From: Variovorax paradoxus
Lineage (GTDB): Bacteria; Pseudomonadota; Gammaproteobacteria; Burkholderiales; Burkholderiaceae_C
Direction of reading: 5' to 3'
Assembly (NCBI RefSeq): GCF_000834655.1
Contig: NZ_JXQQ01000058.1
Coordinates: forward strand, 43,601 to 107,600
Length of the DNA stretch: 64,000 bases
The first letter of the stretch is position 1. Each line of letters starts with the position of its first letter. A model generated the notes under the pieces. The model was not told the DNA's origin. It saw only the letters and a list, made by a program, of their open reading frames with translations, and searched no databases. Of this stretch, positions 18,449-27,416 are shown piece by piece. A program made the position numbers and the translations under genes.

Positions 18449-20127
18449 GTGTTTTCCGGAACGGGTGCAACCGGCGTCGTGCCCAGTTGGTTGCGCGCCA
18501 GCAGCACCACCGGCAGCAGGCCGGCAAGCACGATGGCGAGCGCCGCGATCGCGCCTTCTTCATAGGTGCCGCGCGCGGCCTCGGCGTAGAGCCAGGTAGC
18601 CAGGGTGTCGAAGTTGGCGGGGCGCAGCAGCAGCGTTGCGGGCAGCTCCTTCATCGCATCGACGAAGACCAGCAGCGCGCCCGCGGCGATGGCCGGCTGC
18701 AGCAGCGGCAGGTGCACGCGGCGCAGCGTGCCCGCGGTGGTTTCGCCGAGCAGGCGCGAGGCCTGCTCGATGGCAGGCGGAATGCGCGCGAGGCCGGCCT
18801 CGATGCCGCCCACCGGCATCGCGAGAAAGCGGATCGCGCAAGCCACGACCAGCACGATGCCAGCGCCCATCAGCGGCAGGCCCTGCCAGCCGAACGCGGT
18901 GGCGAGCGCGGCGTCGAAGGCCAGCGCCGGCGTGAGCAAGCCGATGGCCAGCACCGTGCCCGGCACCGCATAGCCCAGCGTGGCGGCGCGCGCCTGCCAG
19001 CGCGCGCGGTTCGCGATGCCCGATCCCTGGCTGCGTGCCGCCCAGGCGACGACCAGTCCCGCCGCCACGGCCACCACGGTGACGCCCGCTGCCATGGCGA
19101 GCGTGTTGCCGAGGCTCGCGATGAGCCCGTGCGAAACGCCGCCGCCCTGGCGCAGCCGCTTGGCGCTTTCCCAGACGAGATACAGCGCTGGCGCCGCGAA
19201 GCCGATCAGCACCGGTAGCGAGGTGACCGTCGTCGCCGCCCAGCCGGCACCGCCATGCAGGCGCCGCGGCTGCACCGCGCGCATGCGCTGCGCCGAGCCG
19301 AAGCGCTGGTGCCGGCGGCCGTTGCGTTCAAGCCAGACCAGCGCGACCACCACGAAAAGCATCGCGCAGGCGATCTGCGCCGCGCCGGCCAGGTCCGAGC
19401 GCGTGATCCACGTCGTGTAGACCGCCACGGTGAGCGTGTTGACGCCGAGGAATTCCGACGCGCCGATGTCGTTGAGCGTTTCGAGCAATGCGAGGCTCAG
19501 GCCCACCGCAAGGGCAGGGCGCGCGAGCGGCAGCGCCACGCGAAAGAATGCGCCGCGCCGGCTTTCGCCCAGCGTGCGCGCGGCTTCGAGCAGGTGCGCC
19601 GGCTGCGTCATGAACATCGCGCGTGCCGTCATGTAGACGTAGGGGTAGAGCACGAAGCCGAGCACGAAGATCGCGCCCGGCATCGAGCGCAAGTCGGGCA
19701 GGCGGAACTGGCGCGGGCTGTCGAAGCCCAGCACCCAGCGGATCGCGCCCTGCACCGGGCCGATCGGGTGCAGCAGGTCCAGGTACGCGAAGGCGACGAT
19801 GTAGGTCGGCATCGCCAGCGGCAGCAGCAGGGCCCAGTGCAGCACGCCGCGTCCCGGAAAGTCGTGCGCAGTGACGAGCCACGCGCAGCCGGTGCCGATC
19901 ACCAGCACCAGCGCGCCGACACCGGCCAGCAGCAGCGCCGTGTTGAGCGCCGCCTGCGGCAGCACATGCGCGAACAGCGGCCCCCAATGCCCGACGCCCG
20001 AGCCGAATGCGAGCCACAGGAGCGTGAGCACCGGCGCGAGCACGCCGACGGCGATCGAGAACGAGGCAAGGCGCCAGACCGGCCCTGCGGCCTGCAGGGC
20101 TGGTGGCTGGCGCCGTGTCATTCGCAT
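18445..20127 (-). CDS. fbpB: Ferric-iron ABC transporter permease (FbpB-like)
   Basis: This 560-residue inner-membrane permease has two homologous halves of about six helices each, as in FbpB/SfuB, so a single gene supplies both transmembrane subunits. Each half has an EAA-type loop contacting the ATPase (ARTLGESRRGAFFRVALPLARPA in the first, ASRLLGETTAGTLRRVHLPL in the second, quoted in part). It sits between the binding-protein gene (38 bases upstream) and the ATPase gene (four-base overlap), a standard fbpABC order. Confidence 0.92.
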   Translation of the reverse strand: MRMTRRQPPALQAAGPVWRLASFSIAVGVLAPVLTLLWLAFGSGVGHWGPLFAHVLPQAALNTALLLAGVGALVLVIGTGCAWLVTAHDFPGRGVLHWALLLPLAMPTYIVAFAYLDLLHPIGPVQGAIRWVLGFDSPRQFRLPDLRSMPGAIFVLGFVLYPYVYMTARAMFMTQPAHLLEAARTLGESRRGAFFRVALPLARPALAVGLSLALLETLNDIGASEFLGVNTLTVAVYTTWITRSDLAGAAQIACAMLFVVVALVWLERNGRRHQRFGSAQRMRAVQPRRLHGGAGWAATTVTSLPVLIGFAAPALYLVWESAKRLRQGGGVSHGLIASLGNTLAMAAGVTVVAVAAGLVVAWAARSQGSGIANRARWQARAATLGYAVPGTVLAIGLLTPALAFDAALATAFGWQGLPLMGAGIVLVVACAIRFLAMPVGGIEAGLARIPPAIEQASRLLGETTAGTLRRVHLPLLQPAIAAGALLVFVDAMKELPATLLLRPANFDTLATWLYAEAARGTYEEGAIAALAIVLAGLLPVVLLARNQLGTTPVAPVPENT

Positions 20128-20164
20128 GCTTCAGGCACCGACAGGGCGGGCCCGATCGATACCG

Positions 20165-21223
20165 TCACTGGTCGAAGCCGACCTTGTCGACCAGCGCGCT
20201 GGCCTGCTTGCGGTATTTGGCGATCTCGGTGAGCGGCAGCGGATCGACCTTCAGCTCGCCGATGCTCTGGCCGATGATCGGATCGAGCGCCACGCCCTTG
20301 CGCACCGGGTATTCGTAGTTGGTCTGCGCATAGAGCGCCTGCGCCGGCTCGGACACCAGGAACTCGAGCAGCCTGACCGCGTTGGCACGCTGCGGTGCGT
20401 TCTTTGCCACAGCCGCGCCGCTGATGTTGACGTGCGTGCCGCCGCTCTTCGCGTTGGCGAAGGTCGGGCGCACGACCTTGATCGCATCGCCCCACTTGCG
20501 CGCGTCGGTGCCTTCCTTCGAACTCTTCATCTGGCCGACGTAGTACGAGTTGGCCAGGCCGATGTCGCAGATGCCGCCGAGGATGTCGCGCGCCACGTCG
20601 CGGTCGCCGCCCGTGGCCTTGCGCGCGAGGTTGGCCTTCACGCCGCGCAGCCACTGCTCGGCCTTGGCTTCGCCGTCGTGCGCGATCAGCGCCGAGACGA
20701 GGGCCGTGTTGTAGGGGTGCTGGCCTGCGCGGATGCAGACCTTGCCCTTGTATTTCGGGTTGGCCAGGTCTTCGTAGCGGAAGCTTGTGAGCGGCTGCGC
20801 CTTGTCGGCGTAGAGAACGCGGGCGCGCAGCGAGAGCGCGAACCACTGGCCGTCGGCGCCGCGCAGGTTGGCCGGGATGGCCGATTCGAGCGCCGGCGAT
20901 TTCACGGGCTGCGTCACGCCGCCGTCGACCAGGTCGATGAGGTTGCCGATGTCCACGGTCATCAGCACGTCGGCCGGCGAGCGCGCGCCCTCGGCCTTGA
21001 CGCGCTCCAGGAGCCCGTCCTTCACGAACACGGTGTTGACCTTGATGTTGCTTTGCGCGCTGAAGGCGGAGATCAGCGGCTGGATCAGCGCCGGCTCGCG
21101 CGTCGTGTAGAGCGTGAGTTCTTCGGCGGCATGCGCGGGCAGGGCGGTGAGGGCGAGCCAGGCGGTGGTGACGCCGATCAGTGCGTGCGCAGCGCGGGTG
21201 GGAGCGCCGGAGCGTTGGGTCAT
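20165..21223 (-). CDS. fbpA: Periplasmic ferric-iron binding protein (FbpA-like)
   Basis: This 352-residue protein has a signal peptide ending near LPAHAAEE and the mature start LTLYTTREPALIQPLI typical of the FbpA/FutA family. The adjacent tyrosines in NSYYVGQMKSS correspond to the Tyr pair that binds Fe3+ in FbpA, supporting iron as substrate. VLYADKAQPLTSFRYEDLANP, CIRAGQHPYNTALVSALI and GAAVAKNAPQRANAVRLLEF are further family blocks. It is the first gene of the fbpABC operon, with a GGAGG ribosome-binding site and a possible Fur site upstream. Confidence 0.93.
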   Translation of the reverse strand: MTQRSGAPTRAAHALIGVTTAWLALTALPAHAAEELTLYTTREPALIQPLISAFSAQSNIKVNTVFVKDGLLERVKAEGARSPADVLMTVDIGNLIDLVDGGVTQPVKSPALESAIPANLRGADGQWFALSLRARVLYADKAQPLTSFRYEDLANPKYKGKVCIRAGQHPYNTALVSALIAHDGEAKAEQWLRGVKANLARKATGGDRDVARDILGGICDIGLANSYYVGQMKSSKEGTDARKWGDAIKVVRPTFANAKSGGTHVNISGAAVAKNAPQRANAVRLLEFLVSEPAQALYAQTNYEYPVRKGVALDPIIGQSIGELKVDPLPLTEIAKYRKQASALVDKVGFDQ

Positions 21224-21284
21224 GTCAGATCCTCCAGGTCGATAACGTGTTCTTGGGATACACCGGCGGCCGGCATGCGGCTCC

Positions 21285-21303
21285 GATGCGAACGATTATC
21301 AAC
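21285..21303 (-). promoter_or_regulatory. Possible Fur box upstream of fbpABC
   Basis: On the minus strand GTTGATAATCGTTCGCATC keeps the GATAAT half-site of the Fur consensus and a weaker opposite half. It is about 60-80 bases before the fbpA start. The second half is poor, so this is a candidate only. Confidence 0.35.
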
Positions 21304-21354
21304 AGGCAGGAGGAGGGGGCGCCTTTTGGACTTACAAGCCGAAGGCCTACTGCG

Positions 21355-21903
21355 TCAGCGGGCCTGGGGGATCTCGAACACCAGGCACGTGGTCGTGGCG
21401 TGCGCATACAGCGTGCCGTCGGCCCCGACCAGCCGCGCCTCGGCGGTCGCGAGCTGCTTGCCGCAGTGGATCACCTTGCCTTCGGCGCGCACCCGCTGCA
21501 CCTTGGGCGTGAGGCCCTTCACGTAGTTCACGCTCAGTTCGGCGGTCGTGTAGGCGCGGCCGGGCGGCATCATCGTGTGGACCGAGCAGCCAAGGGCCGA
21601 ATCGAGCATCGTGGCGACCCAGCCGCCGTGGATGGTGCCCAGCGGGTTCAGGTGCTGCGCGAGCGGCGTGCCCTGGAACACGGCCACGCCCTTGCTCACC
21701 GAGACGATCGTGAAGTCCAGCGTCTTGGCGATGGCCGCATAAGGAATGTCGCCGTTCAGCATGGCCTGCATCACCTCGAGCCCGGTCTTGCCGGCGATCT
21801 GCTCGGGGCGAGCGAGGCCCGGTCCGGGGCCTTGTTCCAGGCGGTCGATGATCACGCGCTCCTCGGCGATCCATGCGTCGAGCTGGCTGGTGGGTTGCGT
21901 CAT
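21355..21903 (-). CDS. PaaI-family hotdog thioesterase
   Basis: This 182-residue protein has the hotdog-fold thioesterase signature NPLGTIHGGWVATMLDSALG, in which the HGG turn and the acidic residue in the following helix are catalytic in relatives, then ELSVNYVKGLTPKVQRVRAEG and LVGADGTLYAHATTTCLV. It should hydrolyse an acyl- or aryl-CoA ester in the cytoplasm. I chose the ATG at 21903; an earlier start would run into the divergent operator. It is divergent from a MarR regulator whose palindromic site lies between the two genes, so it is probably controlled by it. Confidence 0.87.
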   Translation of the reverse strand: MTQPTSQLDAWIAEERVIIDRLEQGPGPGLARPEQIAGKTGLEVMQAMLNGDIPYAAIAKTLDFTIVSVSKGVAVFQGTPLAQHLNPLGTIHGGWVATMLDSALGCSVHTMMPPGRAYTTAELSVNYVKGLTPKVQRVRAEGKVIHCGKQLATAEARLVGADGTLYAHATTTCLVFEIPQAR

Positions 21904-21941
21904 GCCTGTGTTCCTCCTGGGGGCTTTGGCGGGATGATGAA

Positions 21942-21967
21942 GTTGCATATGCAACAGTTGCATCTAC
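21942..21967. promoter_or_regulatory. Palindromic MarR-type operator in the divergent promoter region
   Basis: GTTGCATATGCAAC (21942-21955) is a perfect 14-base palindrome, followed directly by a second half-like copy AGTTGCATCTAC. It lies between the thioesterase start and the MarR start, 12 bases before the latter. TTGCAT-N-ATGCAA sites are common for MarR-family repressors, so autoregulation and control of both directions are likely. Confidence 0.75.
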
Positions 21968-21978
21968 AATAATACCCC

Positions 21979-22434
21979 ATGGACATCCAGACCAAGCCGC
22001 GCAGCTGCACCAGTTTCAAGGTTCGACAACTCATGCGTCGCCTGTCGACGCACTACGACGCCGAGGTGTCCAAGAGCGGCCTGAAGACCACGCAGTACTC
22101 GCTGCTGTCGCACCTCAAGCGGCTGGGCTCTTCCCGCCCGGTCGATCTCGCGAGCGAGCTCAAGATGACCGCTTCCACCTTGAGCCGCAACCTGCAGCCG
22201 CTGATTGCCGCGGGCTGGATTGCACAAAGCGCCGGCGCCGATGCGCGCAGCCTCCTCGTGGCGCTCACGCCAGAGGGCGAGGCCAAGTGGCGCGAAGCCC
22301 AGCACCACTGGAAGACCGCGCAGCAGAAGCTCAACGCGCTGCTGGGCGTGGAGCGCGTGCTGGCGCTGCATCAGCTCATCGACGAGTCGCTCGAACTGCT
22401 CGGCGCAGACGACGCCGCAGACCTCCACGACTGA
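21979..22434 (+). CDS. MarR family transcriptional regulator
   Basis: This 151-residue protein is a winged-helix repressor: dimerisation helix with SFKVRQLMRRLSTHYD, recognition region with PVDLASELKMTASTLSRNLQPLI, and wing with SAGADARSLLVALTPEG. It lies downstream of a perfect palindrome and upstream of MFS, MATE and SDR genes in the same direction, a common arrangement for regulators that release efflux genes when a phenolic or drug-like ligand binds. The ligand is unknown. Cys10 near the N-terminus could give redox sensitivity, but this is speculative. Confidence 0.92.
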   Translation: MDIQTKPRSCTSFKVRQLMRRLSTHYDAEVSKSGLKTTQYSLLSHLKRLGSSRPVDLASELKMTASTLSRNLQPLIAAGWIAQSAGADARSLLVALTPEGEAKWREAQHHWKTAQQKLNALLGVERVLALHQLIDESLELLGADDAADLHD

Positions 22435-22539
22435 GGCGCACCCACATCTTCCACACCCTCCAAACCGCGCAGCCGAGCCGATCGCCGCGCGGACCGGATT
22501 CCTTTTTCCTCCACACCCCATTCCAACAACAGAGGCCCC

Positions 22540-23856
22540 ATGTTCGCCACCCAAGTTTCCGCATGGCTGCAGCGCCGCGGCATCCACTACGGATGGATCG
22601 TCGCCGCCATCACCTTCCTGACCATGCTGACGATGTCGGCTGCGCTCGGCCTGCCGGGCGCCATGCTGCAGCCGCTCACCAAGGAGTTCGGCTGGAGCAC
22701 CGAGCAGATCTCCTCGGCGCTCGCGCTGCGGTTTGCGCTCTTCGGCCTCATGGGCCCGTTCGCCGCGGTGCTGATGGAGCGCTACGGCCTGCGTGCGGTG
22801 GTCTGCACCGGCCTTGCGCTGGTGGGGCTGGGCATGGCGCTGGTCACGATGGCCTCGCAGCTGTGGCAGCTCTTCGTGCTCTGGAGCCTGATGCTGGGCC
22901 TGGGCACCGGCATGACGGCGCTGGTGCTCGGCGCCGTGGTGGCCAACCGCTGGTTCGTCGCGCGGCGCGGGCTGGTCATCGGCATGCTCACGGCAAGTTC
23001 GGCGACGGGGCAGCTGGCCTTCCTGCCGTTCGCGGCCTGGATGATCGAGCACTGGGGCTGGCGCTCGGCCATCGTGCCGATCGTGATCGGCAGCGTGCTG
23101 ATCGCGGTGCTCGCGCTGTGCCTCATGCGCAACCGCCCGTCCGACGTCGGACTGCTGCCCTACGGCGAGAAGCCCGGCACGCAGCCCGCCGCACCGGCCG
23201 CGCCCGCGGCGATGATGAACTTCGCCACGCCGTTCCGCGTGCTCAAGGAAGTGGCGACCAACCGCACTTTCCTGATCCTGGCCGGCACCTTCTTCATCTG
23301 CGGCCTGAGCACCAACGGCCTGGTGCAGACGCACTTCATCTCGCTGTGCGGCGACAACGGCCTGGGCGCCGTGCCCGCCGCGTCGGTGCTCGCGATGATG
23401 GGCGCCTTCGACTTCGTGGGCACCATTCTTTCGGGCTGGCTCTCGGACCGCTACGACAACCGCAAGCTGCTCTTCTGGTACTACGGCCTGCGCGGGTTGT
23501 CGCTCTTCTGGCTGCCGCATTCGGAGTTCACGATCTACGGCCTGGGCCTCTTCGCGATGTTCTACGGCCTGGACTGGATCGCCACCGTGCCGCCGACCGT
23601 CAAGCTCGCGGGCGCCACCTTCGGCCCGGCCAAGGTCGGCCTGGTGTTCGGCTGGATCTTTGCGGCGCACCAGCTGGGCGCCGCCACGGCCGCCTACGGC
23701 GCGGGCTTTGCGCGCACGCTGCTGTTGACCTACACGCCGGCGCTTTATGCCGCCGGTGCGGCCTGCCTCGTCGCGGCCGTGATCGTCCTGATGATCCGCC
23801 GGCCGGCAGCCAAGACCGGCACGCCGGTCACGCCCGCGACGCCAGCGCGCGCCTGA
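22540..23856 (+). CDS. MFS transporter (monocarboxylate/oxalate-type)
   Basis: This 438-residue inner-membrane carrier has twelve predicted helices with a central cytoplasmic loop around residues 195-225. The N-terminus (GIHYGWIVAAITFLTMLTM) and the MER-YGLRAV loop after helix two resemble the monocarboxylate/oxalate-formate group of the major facilitator superfamily; the loop SGWLSDRYDNRKLLF in the second half is the repeated MFS motif. The substrate is unknown. It is 105 bases after the MarR gene and 19 before a MATE gene, so two different exporter families share one unit. Confidence 0.9.
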   Translation: MFATQVSAWLQRRGIHYGWIVAAITFLTMLTMSAALGLPGAMLQPLTKEFGWSTEQISSALALRFALFGLMGPFAAVLMERYGLRAVVCTGLALVGLGMALVTMASQLWQLFVLWSLMLGLGTGMTALVLGAVVANRWFVARRGLVIGMLTASSATGQLAFLPFAAWMIEHWGWRSAIVPIVIGSVLIAVLALCLMRNRPSDVGLLPYGEKPGTQPAAPAAPAAMMNFATPFRVLKEVATNRTFLILAGTFFICGLSTNGLVQTHFISLCGDNGLGAVPAASVLAMMGAFDFVGTILSGWLSDRYDNRKLLFWYYGLRGLSLFWLPHSEFTIYGLGLFAMFYGLDWIATVPPTVKLAGATFGPAKVGLVFGWIFAAHQLGAATAAYGAGFARTLLLTYTPALYAAGAACLVAAVIVLMIRRPAAKTGTPVTPATPARA

Positions 23857-23875
23857 CCCATTCGGAGGCCTCGCC

Positions 23876-25294
23876 ATGACCACCGCCGCCAACACCGAAC
23901 TCGACCCACGCACGCGCCTGCTGCTCGAGGCGCCCATCGTGCCCACGCTGCTGCGCCTTGCAGCCCCCAACGTGCTCGTGATGGTGGCGCAGGCCTCCGT
24001 CGGGCTCATCGAGACCTACTTCGTCGGCAAGCTCGGCACCGACGCGCTCGCCGGCATGGCGCTCGTGTTCCCGATCGTCATGCTGATGCAGATGACCTCC
24101 AGCGGCGCGGTGGGCGGCGGCATCGCCTCGTCGATCGCGCGTGCGCTCGGCGCGCGCCGCCGCGACGATGCCAATGCCCTTGTGTGGCACGCGGTGGTCA
24201 TCGCGCTGGGCTTCGGGCTGTGCTTCACGCTGGCCCTCCTTCTTGGCGGGCGCTGGCTCTACGGAATCATGGGCGGCGCGGGCGCCTCGCTCGACGCGGC
24301 GCTCACGTACTCGAACTGGGTGTTCGCGGGCGCGGTGCTGGTGTGGCTCTTCAATTCGCTCGCCGCGATCATCCGCGGCACCGGCAACATGTCGGTGCCG
24401 GCCAACGTGACGGTGGTGGGCGTGGTGTTCCTCATCCCGGCGTCGCCGCTCCTCATCTTCGGCTGGGGACCGATTCCTGGCATGGGCATTGCCGGCGGCG
24501 CGATGGCGCTGTTGCTGTACTACCTGCTTGGTTCTATTGCGCTCATCGTCTATCTGCGATCGCCGCGCAGCCTGCTCAAGCCGGCGCTCTCGGCGCTCAA
24601 GCTGCGCTGGCCGCTGTTCCGCGACATCCTGCGCATCGGGCTCGTGGGGGCGGTCTCGACGGTGGCGACCAATCTCTCGATCGGCATCGCCACTGCGCTC
24701 ACCGGCCACTTCGGCCCGGGCGCGCTGGCCGGCTACGGCACGGCCTCGCGGCTCGAATACCTTCTGGTGCCGCTGGTGTTCGGCCTGGGCGCGCCGCTGG
24801 TCGCAATGGTCGGCACCTGCATGGGCGCGGGGCAGCGTGAGCGTGCGCTGCGCGCCACCTGGGCCGGCGCGGCGCTGGCGTTCGCGCTGACCGAGACCAT
24901 TGGCCTGGCGGCCGCGCTATTCCCGCGGCCGTGGCTGCTGCTGTTCGGCAACGACCCGGCCATGCTCGAGACCGGCGCGCACTACCTGCGCGTGGTGGGG
25001 CCGCTCTACGGCTTCTTCGGCGTGGGGCTGGTTCTGTACTTCGCCTCGCAGGGCGCGGGCCGCCTGCTGTGGCCGGTGCTAGGCAACATCGCGCGGCTCG
25101 CAGTGGCGGGCACGGGCGGCTGGCTTGCGCTGCGCTGGGGCGGCGGGCTCACCGGCGTGTTCGCGGCGCAGGGCGTGGCGCTGGTGGTGTACGGCATCGT
25201 GATCGCCTCGGCGATCGCGGGAGGCGCCTGGTTCGGCCGCGTGGGCTGGCCGCGCACGCCCACCGGATTGCTGCGCCGGGTGTCGCAGGCCTGA
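23876..25294 (+). CDS. MATE family multidrug/metabolite exporter
   Basis: This 472-residue protein has the twelve-helix MATE layout: a long N-terminal LLRLAAPNVLVMVAQASVG segment, VGKLGTDALAGMALVFP in helix two, GGGIASSIARALGA, and the repeated half starting around FRDILRIGLVGAVSTVATN. MATE proteins export cationic drugs or flavin-like compounds with Na+ or H+. The start at 23876 follows a GGAGG site (19-base gap after the MFS stop). Operon partners are MFS and SDR genes under a MarR regulator. Confidence 0.92.
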   Translation: MTTAANTELDPRTRLLLEAPIVPTLLRLAAPNVLVMVAQASVGLIETYFVGKLGTDALAGMALVFPIVMLMQMTSSGAVGGGIASSIARALGARRRDDANALVWHAVVIALGFGLCFTLALLLGGRWLYGIMGGAGASLDAALTYSNWVFAGAVLVWLFNSLAAIIRGTGNMSVPANVTVVGVVFLIPASPLLIFGWGPIPGMGIAGGAMALLLYYLLGSIALIVYLRSPRSLLKPALSALKLRWPLFRDILRIGLVGAVSTVATNLSIGIATALTGHFGPGALAGYGTASRLEYLLVPLVFGLGAPLVAMVGTCMGAGQRERALRATWAGAALAFALTETIGLAAALFPRPWLLLFGNDPAMLETGAHYLRVVGPLYGFFGVGLVLYFASQGAGRLLWPVLGNIARLAVAGTGGWLALRWGGGLTGVFAAQGVALVVYGIVIASAIAGGAWFGRVGWPRTPTGLLRRVSQA

Positions 25295-25323
25295 ACAGTT
25301 ATCTACCTACCGAAAGGCTCCCC

Positions 25324-26040
25324 ATGAAAATCAAGGATTCCGTCGTCTTCATCACCGGCGCCAACCGCGGTCTCGGGCTGGCCTTTGCCAAGGCTGCGCT
25401 CGCGGCGGGTGCGAGCAAGGTCTACGGCGCCGCGCGCGATCCGAAGAGCATCACGCTGGCCGGGGTGACGCCGGTGCCGCTCGATGTCACGCAGCCCGCG
25501 CAGATCGCCGCGGCGGTGGCCGCCTGCGGCGACGTGACGCTGCTCGTCAACAACGCGGGCATCTCGCGCGGATCGAGCCTGCTCGGCGCCGATGCGGTCG
25601 ATGCGGCGCGGGCCGAGTTCGAGACCAACTTCTTCGGCCCTTGGGCGCTCACGCAAGCCTTTGCGCCGGTGCTCGCGGCCCACGGCGGCGGCGCGGTCAT
25701 CAACGTGCTGTCGGCGCTGAGCTGGGTGAGCTTTCCGAGCGTGGCGACCTACAGCGCGACGAAGTCGGCCGCATGGTCGTTGAGCAACGGCCTGCGTAAC
25801 GAGTTGGCCGGGCAGGGCACGCAGGTGACGAGCGTGCACGTGGCCTACATGGACACCGACATGGCGGCCCACGTGCCGGGCGCCAAGGCATCGCCCGACG
25901 ACGTGGCGCGGCAGGCGTTCGCGGGCGTGGAGGCGGGCAAGCCCGAGGTGCTTGCCGACGAGGTTTCGCGGCAGCTCAAGCAGAGCTTGTCGAGCGAGAC
26001 GCCGGCCTATGCGGCGGCGCCGAAGCCTGCGGCAGCCTGA
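25324..26040 (+). CDS. Short-chain dehydrogenase/reductase
   Basis: This 238-residue NAD(P)-dependent oxidoreductase has the SDR nucleotide motif TGANRGLG (residues 11-18), the NNAG motif (LLVNNAGIS), and the catalytic YSATK (Tyr and Lys) with the preceding serine in VLSALSWVSFP. The substrate is unknown; small SDRs of this type are often paired with efflux or quinone-stress genes. It is last in the MarR-MFS-MATE-SDR unit and is followed by a strong terminator 20 bases later. Confidence 0.92.
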   Translation: MKIKDSVVFITGANRGLGLAFAKAALAAGASKVYGAARDPKSITLAGVTPVPLDVTQPAQIAAAVAACGDVTLLVNNAGISRGSSLLGADAVDAARAEFETNFFGPWALTQAFAPVLAAHGGGAVINVLSALSWVSFPSVATYSATKSAAWSLSNGLRNELAGQGTQVTSVHVAYMDTDMAAHVPGAKASPDDVARQAFAGVEAGKPEVLADEVSRQLKQSLSSETPAYAAAPKPAAA

Positions 26041-26060
26041 GCGGCATCCCCAAGAAAAAA

Positions 26061-26085
26061 CCCGGGCACGCGGCCCGGGTTTTTT
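26061..26085. terminator. Bidirectional Rho-independent terminator
   Basis: A seven-base-pair stem (CCCGGGC with GCCCGGG), a five-base loop, and A- and T-runs on either side. It separates the plus-strand SDR gene from the minus-strand basic exported protein gene and can serve both. Confidence 0.88.
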
Positions 26086-26097
26086 CGTTCTGGTCGA

Positions 26098-26418
26098 TCA
26101 ATAGCGGTAGGGGTTGTTCGGGCGGCGGTCGTAGCGGTTGGGCACGCCGTCACGGTCGTTGTCCCGGCGGCCGCCGTAGTGGCGGCGGTCGTCCCAGCGG
26201 CGGCCATGGTCGTAGTGACGGCCATCGCGGTAGTAGCCCGGGTGGTAGTGGCGCGGCGGAGGCGGCGGCGCGTAGTAGCGGCGCGGGGGCGGCGGTGCGG
26301 GCACCACGTACACCTGGGCCTGGATGAAGCGGCCACCGGACTGGGCTTGGGCCGGTGCGCTGATTGCAGCCAGCGACATCAGGGCGGCTGCGGCGAATGC
26401 GAAAGTGAGCTTTTTCAT
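26098..26418 (-). CDS. Small exported Tyr/Arg/His-rich protein
   Basis: This 106-residue protein has a signal peptide (residues 1-26, ending APAQAQ), a proline-rich part (VPAPPPPRRYYAPPPPPR), then a stretch rich in Tyr, His, Arg and Asp. The end, DNDRDGVPNRYDRRPNNPYR, resembles a calcium-binding thrombospondin type 3-like repeat (DxDxDG...N...D). Function is unknown; such proteins are common in Burkholderiales envelopes. It has its own start 212 bases away from the next minus-strand gene and shares a bidirectional terminator. Confidence 0.78.
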   Translation of the reverse strand: MKKLTFAFAAAALMSLAAISAPAQAQSGGRFIQAQVYVVPAPPPPRRYYAPPPPPRHYHPGYYRDGRHYDHGRRWDDRRHYGGRRDNDRDGVPNRYDRRPNNPYRY

Positions 26419-26630
26419 GGCAACTCCAGTGGAGTGGTTGGAAGCCTCATCGTCGCCGCCTTGTGTGAACCTTGTGTAAGGCTGAGGCGAAATCGGATGA
26501 AGAGCTGTAAGCAGCCCGTAGAGGTGTGACGTCAAATGGGCATGCCCTGATCCTAAGGGCTGGGCCATGCGCCGGGCACCGCCGCGGCTGTGCCGTTCGT
26601 TGTAGGCCTGGAGGCCGTGCCGCTGTGCGT

Positions 26631-27368
26631 TCAGGCGCGCGGGGCAGGCAGCAGGCGGCGCAGCGCCTCGAAGAAGAGGTCCGATTGCTCGCGCTCGCCC
26701 TGGATCTGCGCTGCCACGTGCGCAGCCAGCTTCGCATCGACCGGCGCGAGCGGCCGCCCGGTCGATTGCGCGATCACCTGGTGCAGGCTCGCGCGTTCGA
26801 GGTAATACAAATCGTCGTAAGCATGCGCGATGGTGGCGCCCGCCACGATCACGCCATGGTTCGCGAGAAAGGCGACGTCCTTGCCGGCCATCGCGCGGGC
26901 GATGCGCTCGCCCTCGGCATCGTCGAGCGCGAGGCCGTTGTAGACCGCGTCGATCGCGATGCGGTTCATGTAGCGCATCGCGTTCTGGCTCGCGGTCGGG
27001 TCGAGCGCGCGATCGACCGTGAGCGTGAGCGCGGTGGCATAGGGCATGTGGCAGTGCAGCACGACCGCGTGCCCGGTAAGCCGGTGCACCGCGCCGTGGA
27101 TGAAGAGCGCGGTGGGCTCCACGCGGTGGCGGCCGGCGAGCACCTCGCCGTGCACGTCGATCAGCACGATGTCGTCGGGGCCGATCTCGCTCCAGTGCAG
27201 GCCGCGCGGGTTGATGAGGTAGCGGTCTTGCGCGCCCGGCAGCATCACGCTGAAGTGGTTGCACACGCCTTCCGACAATCCGTGGTGGGCTGCGGCGCGC
27301 AAGGCCAGCGCGAGGTCTTCGCGGAGCTTGCGGACGGCGGGGCTGGCGTAGTCGGAATCTGCGGACAT
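26631..27368 (-). CDS. Class II aldolase/adducin family protein
   Basis: This 245-residue cytoplasmic protein has the class II aldolase fold with GVCNHFSVMLPG near residue 35, the zinc-binding pair in VVLHCHMPYATALT, and the third ligand in FLANHGVIVAG. Relatives act on phosphorylated or free sugar and sugar-acid substrates or as epimerases. It is the last gene in a unit with a dehydratase, a 2-keto-3-deoxy-sugar-acid kinase and aldolase, so it may handle a related C4 or C6 sugar acid. The gap to dgoA is 48 bases. Confidence 0.86.
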   Translation of the reverse strand: MSADSDYASPAVRKLREDLALALRAAAHHGLSEGVCNHFSVMLPGAQDRYLINPRGLHWSEIGPDDIVLIDVHGEVLAGRHRVEPTALFIHGAVHRLTGHAVVLHCHMPYATALTLTVDRALDPTASQNAMRYMNRIAIDAVYNGLALDDAEGERIARAMAGKDVAFLANHGVIVAGATIAHAYDDLYYLERASLHQVIAQSTGRPLAPVDAKLAAHVAAQIQGEREQSDLFFEALRRLLPAPRA

Positions 27369-27416
27369 CGGGTGGGGCTCCTTTTTCTTTTCAACGTGGC
27401 TTCGTCGCTGCGTGGA

